From contig CP121450.1 of assembly GCA_029689965.1 (NCBI GenBank), forward strand, positions 310,001 through 374,000: DNA of 64,000 nt, written 5' to 3'. The position numbers and the translations under genes are program-made. The stretch's first letter is position 1; each line of letters begins with the position of its first letter. This stretch comes from Curtobacterium flaccumfaciens (lineage in GTDB: Bacteria > Actinomycetota > Actinomycetes > Actinomycetales > Microbacteriaceae). Positions 1 to 11,736 of this stretch are shown here, piece after piece. The notes beneath the pieces are model-generated. The model was given only the letters and a program-made list of their open reading frames with translations, searched no databases and had not been told where the DNA came from.

Positions 1-1503
<1,503 letters not shown>

Positions 1504-1545
1504 TGTTCTTCTCTCTTGCTGGAATCAGACGATGTACGGGCGGGA

Positions 1546-4500
1546 TCAGATGTCGTCGACGGACGACGACTCGAACCGCGAGGAGATGTTGATGCCGAGC
1601 TCTTCGGCGGCACGGAAGACCTCGTCGTCCGTGTCGCGGAGGCTGACCGCCTGGCCGTCGGCCGAGAGGACCTCGACGTTCAGGCAGAGCGACTGCATCT
1701 CCTTCATGAGGACCTTGAACGACTCCGGGATACCCGGCTCCTGGATGTTCTCGCCCTTGACGATCGCCTCGTAGACCTTCACGCGGCCGAGGATGTCGTC
1801 GGACTTGATCGTCAGGAGCTCCTGGAGGGCGTAGGCGGCGCCGTACGCCTCGAGCGCCCACACCTCCATCTCACCGAAGCGCTGTCCACCGAACTGCGCC
1901 TTACCACCCAGCGGCTGCTGCGTGATCATCGAGTACGGACCGGTCGAACGCGCGTGGATCTTGTCGTCGACCAGGTGGTGCAGCTTGAGGATGTACATGT
2001 AGCCGACCGACACGGGCTCCGGGAACGGCTCGCCGGAACGGCCGTCGAAGAGCTGCGCCTTGCCGGACGAACCGATCAGGCGCTCGCCGTCGCGGTTCGG
2101 GAGGGTGGAGTCGAGGAGGCCCTCGATCTCACGCTCGTACGCACCGTCGAACACCGGGGTGGCGACCTTCGTGCCGGGCTCCGCGCTGCGGGCGGCCTCG
2201 GGGAGGGCCGAAGCCCACTCCTGGATGCCCTCGACGTTCCAGCCCTGCTTCGCGAGCCACCCGAGGTGGATCTCGAGGACCTGGCCGAAGTTCATTCGGC
2301 CGGGGACGCCGAGCGGGTTGAGCACGATGTCGACCGGGGTGCCGTCCGCGAGGAACGGCATGTCCTCGACCGGCAGGATCGTCGAGATGACGCCCTTGTT
2401 GCCGTGACGACCGGCGAGCTTGTCACCGGCGGTGATCTTGCGCTTCTGGGCGATGTAGACGACCACGCGCTGGTTGACGCCCGAGCCGAGCTCGTCGTCG
2501 CCGTCCTGCGCGTCGAACACCTTGACGCCGATGATCGTGCCCTCTTCGCCGTGCGGCACCTTGAGCGAGGTGTCGCGCACCTCGCGCGACTTCTCGTTGA
2601 AGATCGCGCGGAGCAGGCGCTCCTCGGCGCTCAGCTTCGGTCTCGCCCTTCGGCGTGACCTTGCCGACGAGGATGTCGCCGGGCGGACCTCGGCACCGAT
2701 GCGGATGATGCCGCGCTCGTCGAGGTCGGCCAGGAGGTCCGGGCTGACGTTCGGGAGGTCGCGGGTGATCTCCTCCTTGCCGAGCTTCGTGTCGCGGGCG
2801 TCGACCTCGTACTCCTCGATGTGGATCGAGGAGAGCGTGTCGTCCTTCACGAGGTTCTGCGACAGGATCATCGCGTCCTCGTAGTTGTAGCCCTCCCACG
2901 GCATGAACGCGACGAGGAGGTTCTTGCCGAGCGCGAGCTCGCCGTTCTCCGTCGCGGGGCCGTCGGCGATGACCTCGCCCTGCTCCACGCGCTCGCCGGC
3001 CGAGACGACCACGCGGTGGTTGTAGCTCGTGCCCTGGTTCGAGCGGTCGAACTTGCGCAGGTAGTAGGTCTGCGTGCCGCCCTCGTCGAGCTGCAGGGTC
3101 ACGGCGTCGGCCGAGACCTCGGAGACGACACCGGCCTTGTCGGCGGTGACGACGTCACCGGCGTCGATGGCGGTGTAGCCCTCCATGCCGGTGCCGACGA
3201 GCGGCGACTCGGAGCGGAGGAGCGGCACGGCCTGGCGCTGCATGTTCGCACCCATGAGGGCGCGGTTCGCGTCGTCGTGCTCGAGGAACGGGATGAGCGA
3301 CGTCGCGACCGACACCATCTGACGCGGCGAGACGTCCATGTAGTCGACCTCGTCCTTGCCGACGAGCTCGACCTCGCCGCCCTTCTTCCGGACGAGCACC
3401 TTGTCGTCCTGGAAGTGGAAGGAGTCGGTGAGCGGGGCGTTCGCCTGGGCGACGACGAAGTCGTCCTCTTCCGAAGCCGTGAGGTAGTCGATGGTCGTGG
3501 TGACCTGACCGTTCACGACGCGGCGGTACGGCGTCTCGATGAAGCCGAACGAGTTGATCCGACCGAACGACGCGAGCGAACCGATCAGGCCGATGTTCGG
3601 GCCTTCCGGGGTCTCGATCGGGCACATGCGGCCGTAGTGCGACGGGTGGACGTCACGGACCTCGACGCCGGCACGCTCACGGGACAGACCACCCGGGCCC
3701 AGGGCCGAGAGACGACGCTTGTGCGTCAGGCCCGCGAGCGGGTTGTTCTGGTCCATGAACTGCGACAGCTGGGACGTCCCGAAGAACTCCTTGATCGCGG
3801 CGACGACCGGACGCACGTTGATGAGCGTCTGCGGCGTGATCGCCTCGATGTCCTGCGTGGTCATGCGCTCGCGGACGACGCGCTCCATGCGGGACAGACC
3901 CGTGCGGACCTGGTTCTGGATGAGCTCGCCGACGGCGCGGATGCGACGGTTGCCGAAGTGGTCGATGTCGTCCACGTCGAGGCGCAGCTGCACCGGCTCG
4001 CCGTCGCGGACACCGTCGAGCGTGGTCTTCTCGGCGTGCAGCGAGACCAGGTACTTGATCGTGCGGACGATGTCCTGCACGGTCAGGACCGAGTCGCTGA
4101 GCGGCGCGTCGATGCCGAGCTTGCGGTTGACCTTGTAGCGGCCGACCTTCGCGAGGTCGTAGCGCTTCGGGTTGAAGTAGAAGTTGTCGAGCAGCGCACG
4201 CGCGGCCTCGGCGGCGACCTGCTCACCCGGACGCAGCTTGCGGTAGATGTCCTTGAGCGCCTCCTCCTTGGTGAGGATGGCGTCCTTCTCGAGGGTCGAC
4301 TCGATCGAGGCGAAGCCCTGGAACTCCTCGAGGATCTCCTCGCTCGTCAGGCCGAGCGCCTTGAGGAAGACCGTGACGGACTGCTTGCGCTTGCGGTCGA
4401 TGCGCACGCCCACCTGGTCGCGCTTGTCGATCTCGAACTCGAGCCACGCACCGCGCGACGGGATGACACGCGCCGAGTAGATGTCCTTGTCGGAGGTCTT

Positions 4501-5034
4501 CTCCTGCTGGCGCTCGAAGTACACGCCCGGCGAGCGGACGAGCTGCGAGACCACGACGCGCTCGGTGCCGTTGATGATGAAGGTGCCACGCTCGGTCATG
4601 AGCGGGAAGTCGCCCATGAACACGGTCTGCGTCTTGATCTCACCGGTCATGTGGTTCATGAACTCGGCGTTGACGTACAGCGGCGCGGCGTAGGTCTTGC
4701 CACGCTCCTTGCACTCGTCGATCGAGTACTTCGGGTCCTCGAGCTCGGGCGACGTGAAGCCGAGCTGCATGGTCTCGCCGAGGTCCTCGATCGGGAGATC
4801 TCCTCGAAGATCTCCTCGAGCCCGGAGTGCAGTGCGAGGTCGGTGCGACCCTGCTCCTGGCCTTCGGCCAGGCGGGCCTTCCAGACGTCGTTGCCGACGA
4901 GCCAGTCGAAGCTTCTCCGTCTGGAGCGCGAGCAGATCAGGAACCGTGAGGGTGTCCGTGATCTTGGCGAACGAGAGTCGCGAGTGGTTGCGACCGTTCT
5001 TGGGGTTGGTGGATGCGTTGGGCGCAGCAGCCAA
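1546..5034 (-). CDS. rpoB: RNA polymerase beta subunit
   Basis: Catalytic beta subunit, 1162 residues expected. The start is set to the TTG at 5034 because a strong GGAGG sits 8 bases upstream and the protein then begins [15 protein letters not shown]; longer in-frame starts lack such a site. Four single-base errors occur in two compensating pairs, near 4914/4799 and near 2690/2638. Between each pair the correct protein is in another frame. The rifampicin pocket ([15 protein letters not shown], then [13 protein letters not shown]) has wild-type Asp, His and Ser at the common resistance positions, which predicts a drug-sensitive enzyme. [10 protein letters not shown] near the C-terminus is the conserved active-site region. 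Followed by rpoC. Confidence 0.97.
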   Translation of the reverse strand: MAAAPNASTNPKNGRNHSRLSFAKITDTLTVPDLLALQTEKLRLARRQRRLEGPPGRRPGAGSHRPRTALRARGDLRGDLPIEDLGETMQLGFTSPELEDPKYSIDECKERGKTYAAPLYVNAEFMNHMTGEIKTQTVFMGDFPLMTERGTFIINGTERVVVSQLVRSPGVYFERQQEKTSDKDIYSARVIPSRGAWLEFEIDKRDQVGVRIDRKRKQSVTVFLKALGLTSEEILEEFQGFASIESTLEKDAILTKEEALKDIYRKLRPGEQVAAEAARALLDNFYFNPKRYDLAKVGRYKVNRKLGIDAPLSDSVLTVQDIVRTIKYLVSLHAEKTTLDGVRDGEPVQLRLDVDDIDHFGNRRIRAVGELIQNQVRTGLSRMERVVRERMTTQDIEAITPQTLINVRPVVAAIKEFFGTSQLSQFMDQNNPLAGLTHKRRLSALGPGGLSRERAGVEVRDVHPSHYGRMCPIETPEGPNIGLIGSLASFGRINSFGFIETPYRRVVNGQVTTTIDYLTASEEDDFVVAQANAPLTDSFHFQDDKVLVRKKGGEVELVGKDEVDYMDVSPRQMVSVATSLIPFLEHDDANRALMGANMQRQAVPLLRSESPLVGTGMEGYTAIDAGDVVTADKAGVVSEVSADAVTLQLDEGGTQTYYLRKFDRSNQGTSYNHRVVVSAGERVEQGEVIADGPATENGELALGKNLLVAFMPWEGYNYEDAMILSQNLVKDDTLSSIHIEEYEVDARDTKLGKEEITRDLPNVSPDLLADLDERGIIRIGAEVRPATSSSARSRRRARPKLSAEERLLRAIFNEKSREVRDTSLKVPHGEEGTIIGVKVFDAQDGDDELGSGVNQRVVVYIAQKRKITAGDKLAGRHGNKGVISTILPVEDMPFLADGTPVDIVLNPLGVPGRMNFGQVLEIHLGWLAKQGWNVEGIQEWASALPEAARSAEPGTKVATPVFDGAYEREIEGLLDSTLPNRDGERLIGSSGKAQLFDGRSGEPFPEPVSVGYMYILKLHHLVDDKIHARSTGPYSMITQQPLGGKAQFGGQRFGEMEVWALEAYGAAYALQELLTIKSDDILGRVKVYEAIVKGENIQEPGIPESFKVLMKEMQSLCLNVEVLSADGQAVSLRDTDDEVFRAAEELGINISSRFESSSVDDI

Positions 5035-5284
5035 GGGTTTGACCTCCGGTAGGCCCCGTCGGGCCGGTACTGACGAGCAGCACGTAGGTGAGTGGATTGA
5101 TCGCTCGGCGCACCCCACGAAGACTCGCGATCACGTGACGGCCGGTGAAGCTGTGCACGTGTGCGATGATCTTGGTGAGCGGGCCCCGCCGACATATACG
5201 GGACCGGCACCACCAGGGCTCGTTCAAGAGAACGTTGCGTCGACCGCAATATGACGACACGGATGCCAGGGAGCGCGAACTGCC

Positions 5285-5314
5285 ATCATAGGTCGGTCCG
5301 GTCGCGGATGTCCA
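5285..5314 (-). promoter_or_regulatory. Likely rpoBC promoter
   Basis: On the minus strand TGGACA (5309-5314) and TATGAT (5285-5290) are separated by 18 bases; both match the sigma-70 consensus at 5 of 6 positions. Transcription would begin near 5279 and leave a leader of about 245 bases before the rpoB TTG. I see no gene in 5035-5389. Assignment is by sequence match only. Confidence 0.6.
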
Positions 5315-5322
5315 GTCCTGGC

Positions 5323-5352
5323 TTGACCGAATTCGGCAGCGCCGTGTATAAG
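5323..5352 (+). promoter_or_regulatory. Consensus-like promoter pointing away from rpoB, no gene downstream
   Basis: TTGACC (5323-5328), an 18-base spacer and TATAAG (5347-5352) form a good sigma-70 type promoter on the plus strand, back to back with the rpoBC promoter. No plus-strand gene follows. A transcript would run antisense into the 3' end of the membrane-protein gene at 5390-5925. It may make a small RNA or be fortuitous. Confidence 0.35.
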
Positions 5353-5389
5353 CCGTGGACCGTCCCGGCCACGCCGCCGCCCGCACAGA

Positions 5390-5925
5390 TCAGCGCAGGG
5401 CGCGGAACGCCGCCTCCGGCCGACGCGTCCGCACGAACGTCACGCGCCCGCGGTCGTCGGTGAACTCGATCCCGAATCCCGGCGTGAGGATCATCGCTCG
5501 CACGCCGCGTCCGAGCCGGAGCCCGAGACCGCCGTAGGTCGAGGCGTCCGCCTCGACGAGCCGAGCGTCCACGATGCGCCGCCGGGCGATCCGCCGGTCG
5601 GGCAGGGGCCGGAAGTGCAGGACGACGTGCGTGTCCGTCACGGTGAACCCGGAGCGTGCGACGACGAGCAGGAAGCCGACGACGACCCCCACGAGCGCCG
5701 GCACGAGGAGCGCCGCCTCCGGCGCCTCCCCGGCCATCCCAGGACCGCCGCGGTGAGCCCGAGACCGCCGATGAGCAGCGCCGCCCCGACGGCACGCATC
5801 CACGCCGGTGCGTACTCGTGGTCGGCGTGCGCGGGTGCGACGGCGGGACTGGAGGCACGGCGCGCGGCCACAGGACGGGTCGCCGGGACGAGACGGTGGG
5901 TCGGGACGCTCATGGTGTCGGTCAT
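5390..5925 (-). CDS. PH-domain-like membrane protein of unknown role
   Basis: Small membrane protein, about 178 residues. A proline/alanine-rich N-terminus is followed by two hydrophobic segments (AVGAALLIGGLGLTAAVLGW, then LLVPALVGVVVGFLLVV). A soluble C-terminal part (FTVTDTHVVLHFRPLPDRRI...FGIEFTDDRGRVTFVRT) resembles bacterial PH-like domains. A missing G near 5731 separates the two halves. An ATG exists at 5970, but a near-consensus -10 box ends directly before it, so translation most likely starts at the ATG at 5925, which has a GGAG 9 bases upstream. It stands alone between rpoB and the two-component system. Function is unknown; the PH-like label rests on pattern only. Confidence 0.6.
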
Positions 5926-5970
5926 GACTTCGGGCTCCTGCGGATTCGTGGTCCGGACTGCAGTGCTCAT

Positions 5971-5999
5971 ATTTTACATAGCACGTGCAATGTTCTCAA
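5971..5999 (-). promoter_or_regulatory. Strong promoter with embedded palindrome
   Basis: Minus strand TTGAGA (5994-5999), 17-base spacer, TAAAAT (5971-5976). The spacer carries a near-perfect 16-base palindrome, CATAGCACGTGCAATG (5977-5992), a possible operator. Start of transcription is expected near 5964, inside the sequence after the upstream ATG, which supports the later start codon at 5925. Confidence 0.55.
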
Positions 6000-6280
6000 T
6001 GGCGGGCGCGGGCCGGCCACGGGCGGCGCGCAGGAGAGCGGAGGGCCCGGCGCACGCCGACGGCGCGCACACGCGGGGCAGTGGGGGTTGCCGGACGGAC
6101 ACGCCGCGGTCACGAGCGGGGTGCGGAATCGCGAGGTGTGGGGCACTGCGCGGATCGACGCACCGAGGTGACGACCCGGTGAACGCTAGGCGACGAGCCT
6201 TGGCGTCGGCTGGCCGTTCATGTACACGCATTCATCAGCGGTCGGTGAGACCGCCGGGGCGCACTCGGATCAGAGCGGGG
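6000..6280. other. GC-rich intergenic stretch, nothing recognised
   Basis: Between the promoter at 5971-5999 and the end of the response-regulator gene at 6281. I see no credible reading frame with a ribosome site, no strong hairpin and no repeat family. Confidence 0.5.
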
Positions 6281-6940
6281 TCAGCGGAGCACGAGTGCGA
6301 CGGCCTCGGCACGGGTCCGGACGCCCAGCTTCGTGAAGACCTGGTTCACGTACGACTTCACGGTCGGAACCGTCAGGAACAGCTCGGCGGCGATCTCGGG
6401 GTTCGATCGGCCCGCGGCGATGCGCTCGAGCACGTCGGCCTCGCGCGGGGTGAGGTCCGGGAAACGCGTCCGCAGTGCCGTCGCGCCCCCGGCAGCCGGA
6501 GCGGGACCGGGAGCGGCGCCGCTCGCGAAGCTGCGCCACGAGCCGAGCACCGACCGTGGCGTCGAAGGTCGACTGCCCCGATGCCACCGCCCGGATCGCG
6601 GTGGCGATCTCGGTACGGCCGGCGTCCTTGGTCAGGTACCCCCGGCGCCGGCCCGCAGTGCGGTGACGATCGACTCGTCGTCGGCGTAGGTCGTCAGCAC
6701 GAGCACCGCGACCTGCGGGTGCGCGCCGGTGATCCGAGCGGTCGCGGTCGGTCCGTCGACGACCGGCATGCGGAGGTCCATCAGCACGACGTCCGGTGCG
6801 TCGCGTTCGACCGCGGCGACCGCTTCGGCGCCGTCCGACGCCTCGCCCACCACCTCGAGGTCCGGAACGAGCGACAGCACCGTCACCAGGCCGTCGCGGA
6901 CGATGGCCTGGTCGTCGACGACGAGCACCCTGATGGTCAC
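6281..6940 (-). CDS. NarL/LuxR-family response regulator
   Basis: Two-component response regulator, about 219 residues. The receiver domain (MTIRVLVVDDQAIVRDGL) has the acidic pocket DD and phospho-acceptor Asp in VVLMDLRMP. The C-terminal LuxR helix-turn-helix reads LTPREADVLERIAAGRSNPEI...TVKSYVNQVFTKLGV. Two frame shifts (a missing C near 6643 and another near 6525) break the linker and are compensated. The GTG start overlaps the kinase stop (GTGA), showing translational coupling. Probably controls the upstream membrane-protein gene of the same operon; the signal is unknown. Confidence 0.88.
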
Positions 6941-8150
6941 GACCGGTCCTCCTCGACCACAGCCTGATCGACGGCGGCGACGGCCCGGTCGACGGGCAGG
7001 TGCATCGCCACGACGAACTCGTCGTCCGACCGCTCCGCCTCGACCGTGGCGCTGCCGCCGAGCTCCTCGAAGCGCTCGCGCATCCCGAGCAGGCCGTGAC
7101 CACCGGCGGACAACGGGTTCGCGACGACGACGTCCACGGCGTCGCCGTCCCGGACGACGGACAGGACCACCGCGGCACCGGGAGCGTGCCTGCGGGCGTT
7201 GCTCAGTGCCTCCCGGACGACCTGGACCACGGCGGCACGGTGGGCCGCGTCGAGGTCGGACAGCGCGGTGTCGCCGTGCGTCGTAATCTCGCCGCCGAAC
7301 GAGCGGTGCGCCTCGACGAGGGCCGCCAGGCCCGTCCCGGTGGGCAGCCTCGGCTCCGCCGTGTCGGGGGCGGTCGTCGACGCGGCGGGTTCCGTACCCG
7401 CGTCCTCGCGGAGCGCGTGCACCGCACGTCGCGCCTCGGCGAGTCCGTCTGCCGCGAGGATCCTCGCCTCGCCCGCACGCTTCGTCGCCTCCTCCAGCCG
7501 ACCGGCCTCGAGGAGCGCCTCGACCGCGTCGAGCTGCAGCACCAGACCGCCGAGCGAGTGCGCCAGGACGTCGTGGATGTCCCGCGCGGCCCGCGACCGG
7601 TCGGCCAGGAGCTGCGCGCGCTGCTGTTCCCGCTCCGCCTCGCGCGCCCGTTCGGCGGCGACCCGGAACTGCCGTCGGCTGAACCCGATGAGGACTCCGA
7701 GCAGCATGCCGCCGCTCGTGCCGAGGACGAACTGGAGCGACGCGTGCTCCAGCGTCGCGGTCACGGCGACCACCACGACGGCAGCCAGCGCGGTGACCGA
7801 CGCCGCCCAGATCGGGACCCGCAGGCTCGCGCCGATCAGGACGATCCCGACGATGACGGGACGATCATCAGCGATTCGGTCGGCACCACCGTCACGGCCC
7901 CGGCGGCGACCATCACGCCGCCGGCGGGGACGAGCAGGCGCGCGGATCGTCCGAACTCCCGGAACGCCCACGCGGCGAGTGCCACGGCCCCGAGCACCCA
8001 CACCCACACCGGGTGGTGCAGCGCGACGCCGTTGCGCACGAACCAGAACCCGACGATCGCGATCCCGAGGGCGTTGAGCCCCCAGGCCGCGCTCGAACGC
8101 GGCCGGCCTCCGGGGAGGTCGGCCGGGTCCTGGCCGGTCAGCAGGGTCAC
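6937..8150 (-). CDS. NarL-type sensor histidine kinase (HisKA_3/HATPase_c)
   Basis: Membrane sensor kinase, about 404 residues. The N-terminal half has several hydrophobic helices (residues about 25-145). A short coiled region rich in RA/ER follows, then the HisKA_3 motif ARDIHDVLAHSLGGL with the phosphorylated His, and an ATPase domain (REALSNARRHAPGAA; GGHGLLGMRERFEELGG). One base is missing near 7862, splitting the last membrane helices from the rest. The GTG start lies 7 bases after the stop of the upstream membrane protein. Overlaps the response regulator by 4 bases, so the pair is co-translated. Confidence 0.88.
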
Positions 8151-8157
8151 CGGACCA

Positions 8158-8655
8158 TCATGCCGCGTGCCTGGCGGTCACCACGGGGATGCGCTGGTCG
8201 ATGACCACGGCGCGGGCCGCACGGTTCAGGGCGAGGACGAGCAGGATCATGCCGGTCGAGGTGAGCAGGTGGGCGCCGAGGTGGCCACCGAGGACGTCGA
8301 GGCCGACCCGGACGGCGATGAGCACGATCCAGAGCGCGGCTCCGAGCAGCCCCGTGCGGGACTGGATGGTCCGGCCCTTGCTGTCGGGGGTGGCGACCGT
8401 GCGGAAGCGGGTGATGCTCCCCATGGTCAGGCCGACGCCGATGGTGATGAGGGCCTCGATGCCGAGGAACACGACGTCGGTGGTGGTGATCGTGGTCGTC
8501 GTCTGCGCGAGGACGACCACGCCGACGATCGCCATGATCACCGGCGTCCGCCAGATGCGGGTCGGGTCGAGGTACTGCCAGGTCGCCTGGCGGTAGCCGA
8601 GGAACACGACGAGCGCGACCCCGATGAGGATGTTCGCGACGAGCTGGACCGACAT
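8158..8655 (-). CDS. Four-helix integral membrane protein (CcdC/DUF1453-like)
   Basis: 165-residue polytopic protein opening with MSVQLVANILIGVALVVFLG and carrying four hydrophobic segments. The start is set to the ATG at 8655, with a GAAAGG site 6 bases upstream; longer frames run through the divergent promoter region. The overall pattern recalls the DUF1453/CcdC-like membrane family, which is a weak assignment. It is the first gene of the operon with the sensor kinase and response regulator, as is common for response-target membrane proteins of LuxR-type systems. Confidence 0.65.
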   Translation of the reverse strand: MSVQLVANILIGVALVVFLGYRQATWQYLDPTRIWRTPVIMAIVGVVVLAQTTTTITTTDVVFLGIEALITIGVGLTMGSITRFRTVATPDSKGRTIQSRTGLLGAALWIVLIAVRVGLDVLGGHLGAHLLTSTGMILLVLALNRAARAVVIDQRIPVVTARHAA

Positions 8656-8798
8656 GGTGTGCCTTTCGAGGAGGTCCGGCGGGCCGTTCCCGACCGGTGA
8701 CCCCAGCCTCGTGCGACGGCGACCGCGGGCACACCACCCTGGGGTGGGGACCGGGTGGGGATCTCCGTCGGGACCGGGGTGGTGTTCGATTGGTCCCA

Positions 8799-9638
8799 TG
8801 GCTGATGCGTTCGACGGGTTCCGGATCGGTGCGGGGTACGCGGTGGTCGAACCCGACCGGCACCGCCCGGGTCCTTCACCCTCGTGGTGGACGGCACTCC
8901 GCAGTCGCACGTCGACCTCGAGGACCCGACGCACCTGGCGTTCGAGTACATCCGGCGGATCGGGCACGCGATCGACCTGCTGCCGGAGGGGCCGATCACC
9001 GCGCTGCACCTCGGCGCCGGCGCCCTCACGCTCCCCGGTACGTCGCGGTGACCCGGCCCGGCTCGCGCCAGCAGGTGATCGAGCTCGAGCGCGACCTCGT
9101 CGACCACGTGCGGGACGCCCTGCCGTTCCCCCGCGGTGCGTCGATCCGGGTGCGGTACGGCGACGCGCGGGAGGTCCTGACGAAGCTGCCCACCGGCCTG
9201 CGCGGGACGGTCGACCTCGCCGTCGTGGACGTGTTCGGCGGGTCGCAGATCCCGGCGCACGTGACGAGTGTCGAGTTCTACCGGGAGGTCGCGGCGTTCC
9301 TGTCGCCCACCGGCATCGTCGCCGTGAACGTGGCGGACGGAGCCGGGCTGGCGTTCGCCCGCGGGCAGGCGTCGACCCTGCAGGCGGTGCTGCCGTCGGT
9401 GGCGGCGGTGGCGGACACCGGGATGCTCAAGGGCCGGCGGTTCGGGAACATCGTGCTGCTCGGGTCGCCCACCGACCTGCCCGTGGCGGACATGCCGAGG
9501 CGGTACTCCTCGGACCCGATGCCGGCGAAGGTCGTGCACGGCGCCGAGCTGCGGGCGTTCACCGCCGGGGCGCCGATCGTGACCGACCGGACGGCGGTGG
9601 CGTCGCCGGAGCCGAACCGGAGCGTGTTCGGCGGCTGA
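8799..9638 (+). CDS. Spermidine-synthase-like (polyamine aminopropyltransferase fold) protein
   Basis: About 280 residues, SAM-methyltransferase fold. The opening MADAFDGFRIGAGYAVVEPD is interrupted near 8868. A middle part with HLAFEYIRRIGHAIDLLPEG and HLGAGALTLPR lies in a second frame, and from about 9037 the rest continues (VIELERDLVDHVRDALPFP, VDLAVVDVFGGSQIPAHVTS). GAGALTLPRY followed by an acidic ELE is the spermidine-synthase type cofactor site. Actinobacterial relatives of this kind often lack polyamine activity, so the substrate is unknown. It stands alone, divergent from the two-component operon. Confidence 0.75.
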   Translation, partial: WLMRSTGSGSVRGTRWSNPTGTARVLHPRGGRHSAVARRPRGPDAPGVRVHPADRARDRPAAGGADHRAAPRRRRPHAPRYVAVTRPGSRQQVIELERDLVDHVRDALPFPRGASIRVRYGDAREVLTKLPTGLRGTVDLAVVDVFGGSQIPAHVTSVEFYREVAAFLSPTGIVAVNVADGAGLAFARGQASTLQAVLPSVAAVADTGMLKGRRFGNIVLLGSPTDLPVADMPRRYSSDPMPAKVVHGAELRAFTAGAPIVTDRTAVASPEPNRSVFGG

Positions 9639-9670
9639 CGTCCGGGGCGCCCGCCGACGGACCGCCGTCT

Positions 9671-9735
9671 CGGAACGACGACTTCGACGTCGTACGCGCA
9701 CCGTGGTTCCGGAACGACGACTTCGACGTCGTACG
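9671..9735. repeat. Pair of 26-bp direct repeats
   Basis: A 26-base unit beginning CGGAACGACGACTTCGAC occurs at 9671-9696 and again, identical, at 9710-9735. It contains the palindromes GACGTC and CGTACG. An 18-base piece beginning CGACGTCGTACG, shared with the second copy and its flank, recurs at 9798-9815. A separate palindrome CGCAACAGTTGCG lies at 9763-9775. No gene is present in 9639-10001. Confidence 0.85.
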
Positions 9736-9849
9736 ACACCGACGATGTCGCTCCGGCGCGTACGCAACAGTTGCGCACGCGGGATCGCGACCAGCCCGAC
9801 GTCGTACGACACCGGTGCCGTCGCCTGTTGCAGACGCAACCGCCTGCCG

Positions 9850-9892
9850 GGACTGGAGGCGCGGTGCCGGACGTGCGCCGCGCCTCCAGTCC
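9850..9892. terminator. Perfect 15-bp hairpin (GGAGGCGCGG-armed family)
   Basis: GGACTGGAGGCGCGG (9850-9864) and its exact complement (9878-9892) enclose a 13-base loop. It has no U-run, as is usual for actinobacterial terminators. The same arm sequence recurs in other intergenic spaces of the window (21859-21900, 33768, 44220, 59733). Confidence 0.6.
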
Positions 9893-10001
9893 GTCGCGCC
9901 GCCCGCACGCAGTCCGTCACCGGCTGGGCACACGGAGGGCGCGGCTGCCAGGATGGTCTGAACGACCGTGCAGGAGCGCGACCGAGCGAGGGGAACCCCC
10001 G

Positions 10002-10765
10002 ATGACGAACGACGACCGGAGCAACGAGGACCGGACGGGCGACGGCCAGGTGCCGAGCTGGGGCGACGCGCCGCAGCAGCCCGCGACCGGTGCCGCACCC
10101 GCGAGTGACGAGCCGCGTTACGGCGAGCGGCTCGACCCGGCGGCCGGCACGCAGCAGTACGGCGAGCGCCAGGGACCGCAGGACGAGACCCCGCGGTACG
10201 AGACCCCGCAGTACGGACAGACCGCAGACGGACGGGGCAGTACGGCCAGCAGCCGAGCGCGCCCTCGTGGGGCGACCAGCACCAGGCGCAGCAGCCGTAC
10301 GCCGCGGCAGCGGCTCCGGCGAGCGCCGGTGCACCCGCGTGGCAGGGCTACGAGGAACCGAAGGCCAAGAAGAAGACCGTCGGCGTGGTGGCGTTCTTCC
10401 TCGGCCTGGCGTCCCTCGTCATCGGGGTCATCGGCGGGTACATCATGGGCTCCGCGCTCGCGAACAGCGACGCCGTCACGAACCTCGTGCCGACCGACGG
10501 CTCGACTCCCGACCAGGGACAGTTGCAGCAGCAGCTGATGAACGACCCCAGCGTGGTGTCCCAGATCGGCGTGGGGGCCGTGGTCGCCGGGATCGCGGCG
10601 CTCCTCGGCATCTGGGCGCTCGTCCAGGGCATCATCGCGATCGTCGCGAAGCGCGGCCGCGGATGGGGTGTGTTCGCGATCATCCTCGCCGTGGTGGCGA
10701 CCATCGCCACGTTCGGCACCTACATCGGTGTCGCCGCAGCGGCGGCCGTGAACGGCGCGAGCTGA
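10002..10765 (+). CDS. Proline/glutamine-rich DUF4190-like membrane protein
   Basis: About 254 residues. A long hydrophilic N-terminal half rich in Q, Y, G and P (QYGERQGPQDETPRYETPQY) is followed by two main membrane segments (VVAFFLGLASLVIGVIGGYIM and a long AVVAGIAALLGIWALVQGII region) and a third (FAIILAVVATIATFGTYIGV). A missing base near 10237 breaks the low-complexity part. Start: ATG behind GAGGGG. The organisation is that of actinobacterial DUF4190/Tat-associated envelope proteins. Function unknown. Confidence 0.7.
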
Positions 10766-10896
10766 CCCGCTGACCGCTCCGGACGGCCCGTCGTGCAACC
10801 GCGCGGCGGGCCGTTCGACGTCCGGCGGGGCACGCCCGGGTGACCCGTGCGCGTGGCACCGCTCACTCTCGGCACGGCGCGGTTACCCTCGAACCG

Positions 10897-11736
10897 ATGT
10901 CCCTCCCGCCCGACGACCGCCAGCAGCCCGACCGCACCGACCGCGCCCGGGAACCGCGTCATGCGGCGCCCGTGACGGCGGGCGTGAGCCCGGGCAGCAC
11001 CTTCGCGCCGATCAGTCTCCGCCCAGCCGTCGACGCCGATGCGGTCCAGCAGCGTCTGCGGGACCTCGGGCAGAGCCGCAGCACCGAGGCCCTCGCCGAA
11101 CGCGCCGAGCTCCTCCGCCTGCTCGGCCGACTGGACGAGTCGCTCGTGATCGCGGAAGAGGTCTTCCGGCTGACGATGTTCACCGGTGAGCGTTCGGACA
11201 AGGTCTCCGCCCGCATCCGCCGCGCCCACGTGCTGCACGACCTCGGGCGGTACGAGCGTGCCGCGACCGAGTCCGCCCTCGCCCGGGACACCGCCCGCAC
11301 CGAGGAGTGGCCGGAGCTCGAGGGCGCCGCCGCCGAGCTCGAGGGCTGGTCGCTGTTCGAGCTCTCCCGCTTCGACGAGGCCCGCTCGGCGCTCTCCCGC
11401 GCGTACCAGGCGTTCCGCCAGGCGGGCGCCCCGTCCGAGCGCACCGAGGCCCTGCAGACCGCCGTCGAGGCCGCGCTCCGGGCCTCCGTGGCCCAGCCGA
11501 AGGCCGAGGACCGCCCGCGCACCGCCCGCGAGGTCGCTGCCCGCCGTGCCGAGGAGGACGAGCCGGAGACCCGCGTCGCCGAGCCCGTGAAGCAGGTCCC
11601 GCCGATCCGCCGTCGGGTGCTGGGGGCGCCGGACGCCGCCCGCACCGAGGCCGACGACCTCTGGGGTCGGATCGCCGCGCGGACCGCGCAGAAGGGGCAG
11701 GCCGGACGGGACGAAGCCGGCGACGACGCGCGGTGA
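10897..11736 (+). CDS. Tetratricopeptide-like protein of unknown function
   Basis: 279 residues, intact. After a disordered 35-residue N-terminus comes a helical repeat region (residues about 40-200) with TPR-like pairs such as LAERAELLRLLGRLDESLVIAEEVF and ARIRRAHVLHDLGRYERAATESALA. The tail is charged and disordered. The stop overlaps the GTG of the SprT-like gene (GTGA), so the two are translationally coupled. A scaffold role is possible, but nothing in the sequence identifies a partner. Confidence 0.75.
   Translation: MSLPPDDRQQPDRTDRAREPRHAAPVTAGVSPGSTFAPISLRPAVDADAVQQRLRDLGQSRSTEALAERAELLRLLGRLDESLVIAEEVFRLTMFTGERSDKVSARIRRAHVLHDLGRYERAATESALARDTARTEEWPELEGAAAELEGWSLFELSRFDEARSALSRAYQAFRQAGAPSERTEALQTAVEAALRASVAQPKAEDRPRTAREVAARRAEEDEPETRVAEPVKQVPPIRRRVLGAPDAARTEADDLWGRIAARTAQKGQAGRDEAGDDAR

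Noticed and set aside
2821-5052. Long open frame of over 700 codons on the plus strand, antisense to rpoB
   Set aside because: In high-GC DNA the strand opposite a real gene often stays open. The product is low-complexity (Asp/Val/Arg/Leu-rich), has no ribosome site and matches no fold, while the minus strand is unmistakable RpoB.
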